DNA from: Ulota crispa
Lineage: Eukaryota; Streptophyta; Bryopsida; Orthotrichales; Orthotrichaceae
DNA length: 64,000 bases
Assembly (NCBI GenBank): GCA_963920765.1
Contig: OY987249.1
Span: forward strand, 16,128,432 to 16,192,431
Direction: 5' to 3'
Shown here: positions 62,301-64,000 of the stretch, piece by piece
How positions within the stretch are numbered: the stretch's first letter is position 1
How the letters are laid out: the number at the start of each line of letters is the position of its first letter
The notes under the pieces: generated by a model
What the model was told of the DNA's origin: nothing
The model's database searches: none
The model's input: only the letters and a program-made list of their open reading frames with translations
Program-made: the position numbers and the translations under genes

Positions 62301-64000
62301 TATGGTTATGAAAAATGGTCATGTTCTCTTTAAGAAATTGATCATTTCATCAATTGAATAAACAAAAATAAGGATGTACCTATTTTTTGAATTTTTTTTG
62401 TGTTATTTGTCTTTTACCAGTACTTCAAGACACTAGTATCAATTGGTCTATAGCACTATTGCTTGGGATTTAACACTAGTTGCATTAGTGATTTAGGGAC
62501 ATATAAAAAGATGCTAGCACAAAAGGTAAGTTTTTGTAAATGACACTTTTCCACCACCAAATTCTTAATATCAAGTATGACTTCTAATTGGTGATTTGAA
62601 TTCCTTATTAAATGTGCCAATGAAATAGTCAAAATACTCATAGTCTTATTAGAACAAAATATCTTGAATTTCAACAAATAGTAAAAACATCTCTTCCCAA
62701 TTACCTCAATTTGTAATCCAGCCATAAAATAACATGAAAATGTCAAAATGCACTACAAAATGTAAATTATTTAGCACTTAAAATCCTACATGTTGAAAAA
62801 AATATTTCAGTCTATATGAAATTTTACTATGTGTACATATAATGACACTACAACCAAATTTAGCTCAAAATTAATTTCTTGCCTCTTGCCCTAGTAGGTA
62901 TGGAATTTACAAAAGCCAAATGTGATTGAAACACTCATTACTAGTTGATTCCTATAAAGACCAGAATTGGGTATTTTGAACTTGCTAAGGGACATAGAGT
63001 TTCTGACATTAAGTCGTTGTCCTATTTAAAACCCCTCCCACACATTCAATCCTTCATCAAATTCAAAAGTGATTTCATATTTGAAAAGCCAACTCAAGGG
63101 GACAATATGTGTTAAAATTTGAAAAGCAAATTATTCTTATTTCATACTTTTAATCCATGTCAAATGCAATTTTGCACAAATGAGTATGCCATATTTATCC
63201 ACTTTTATCAACATCATCAACATCTTTGTGGTTCTTAACCACCTTTTAGAACTTAAAATTGTCTCAACTCAAGCCAGCATGTTGTACATTGAGAACAAAT
63301 TGAGAATATGCTCAAAATAAATCGTTGACAAACTTGTAGTGATTTAAATGCACTTAAATCATAATAGCTGCATTTTTTTTTCAAATGTTTTTTTCTAACA
63401 CCTCTTTACTAGAATTTTGTCAAACTTTGACAAAATTTACTCCTTTTTCTAAGCTTTTCAAACATGTGATTGATTTTAGATTTGGTAAAGTATTGATTGC
63501 GTGAGAAAATTATAAAAAACAGACTACAACTCAGTGTTCAGGACTCTGTCTCTCATTGAATTCATTTTTATTTAATAAAACTGATTTATATTCTACCACA
63601 TGGTTTGCCTCTAGAGAAGTAATATATCCATGACTATCTATGTAATGCAATTTACGTAGATAATGTCACAATTTGCACCACCTTGTCAAAGCCTTGACAT
63701 GTTACAACTTTGTTTTAATACAAGCAATCTTAATGCATCATGTCATTCCAAGATTGAATGAATGAGATCTACCATTCCAATATAGCATTTTCTTGAATCA
63801 CATGAAAGCCATCTTAAAGGACGATAAATCTTCTACTATGAGATTTTTGGAGAATATGAAAAAAAAAAAAAAAAAAAAAAAAAATCTCTGTGAAACTAAA
63901 AGGAGTACAAAAATCAACCAGTACAAGTGCTCAGAATTCATGTGAGCTTTGCATCGAAATATCCACACCCATAGGGAACTCATTTGTGAGATTTACTTAG
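59304..64000. other. AT-rich right flank, no gene recognised
   Basis: Only short A- and T-rich frames. It contains a (CAA)n stretch at 61506-61526 and poly-A runs near 60343 and 63860. No transposase or conserved coding word was seen. Confidence 0.6.

Overview
This is a nuclear window from a land plant. Five spliced protein genes with GT-AG introns sit in AT-rich, repeat-filled DNA. One of them belongs to the plant-restricted DUF688 family, and telo-box words (AAACCCTA) occur near genes. I cannot name the species. There is no bacterial, organellar or CRISPR-like content.

Layout. 1-12200 has no host gene that I recognise. It is dominated by a decayed piggyBac-type transposon (transposase relic at about 5960-7515, minus; probable TTAA-flanked ends at 2591 and 9739) that carries later MITE insertions. 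12217-16008 (minus) is RPN5, a lid subunit of the 26S proteasome, in 11 exons. 16239-19900 is intergenic and holds three MITE or foldback insertions, two of them nested. 19903-22658 (plus) encodes a mitochondrial uS15-type ribosomal protein. 24695-33706 (minus) is an 18-exon MAP-kinase-like gene with an altered activation lip and a long C-terminal tail. 34451-41463 is intergenic with several TIR elements, including a transposon nested inside another transposon's terminal repeat. 41640-43112 has G-rich tracts and a weak candidate gene. 43428-49551 (plus) is a five-exon DUF688 gene whose introns have collected MITEs. 51005-58872 (minus) is a 15-exon DEAH-family RNA helicase, orthologous in layout to Arabidopsis DExH1. 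59300-64000 is AT-rich and shows no gene.

The host genes are unrelated in function: protein turnover, mitochondrial translation, signalling, an unknown DUF688 protein and RNA metabolism. They do not form a cluster. The most unusual content is mobile DNA: a piggyBac relic in a plant; small TTAA-CCC elements; families with AGGTA termini and TA target duplications; Stowaway-like MITEs in introns of two neighbouring genes; and a MULE-like foldback family with 9-bp target duplications. All exon coordinates were built by hand from splice consensus, reading phase and remembered family conservation. They agree in phase across each gene, but they are not backed by transcripts or database searches.
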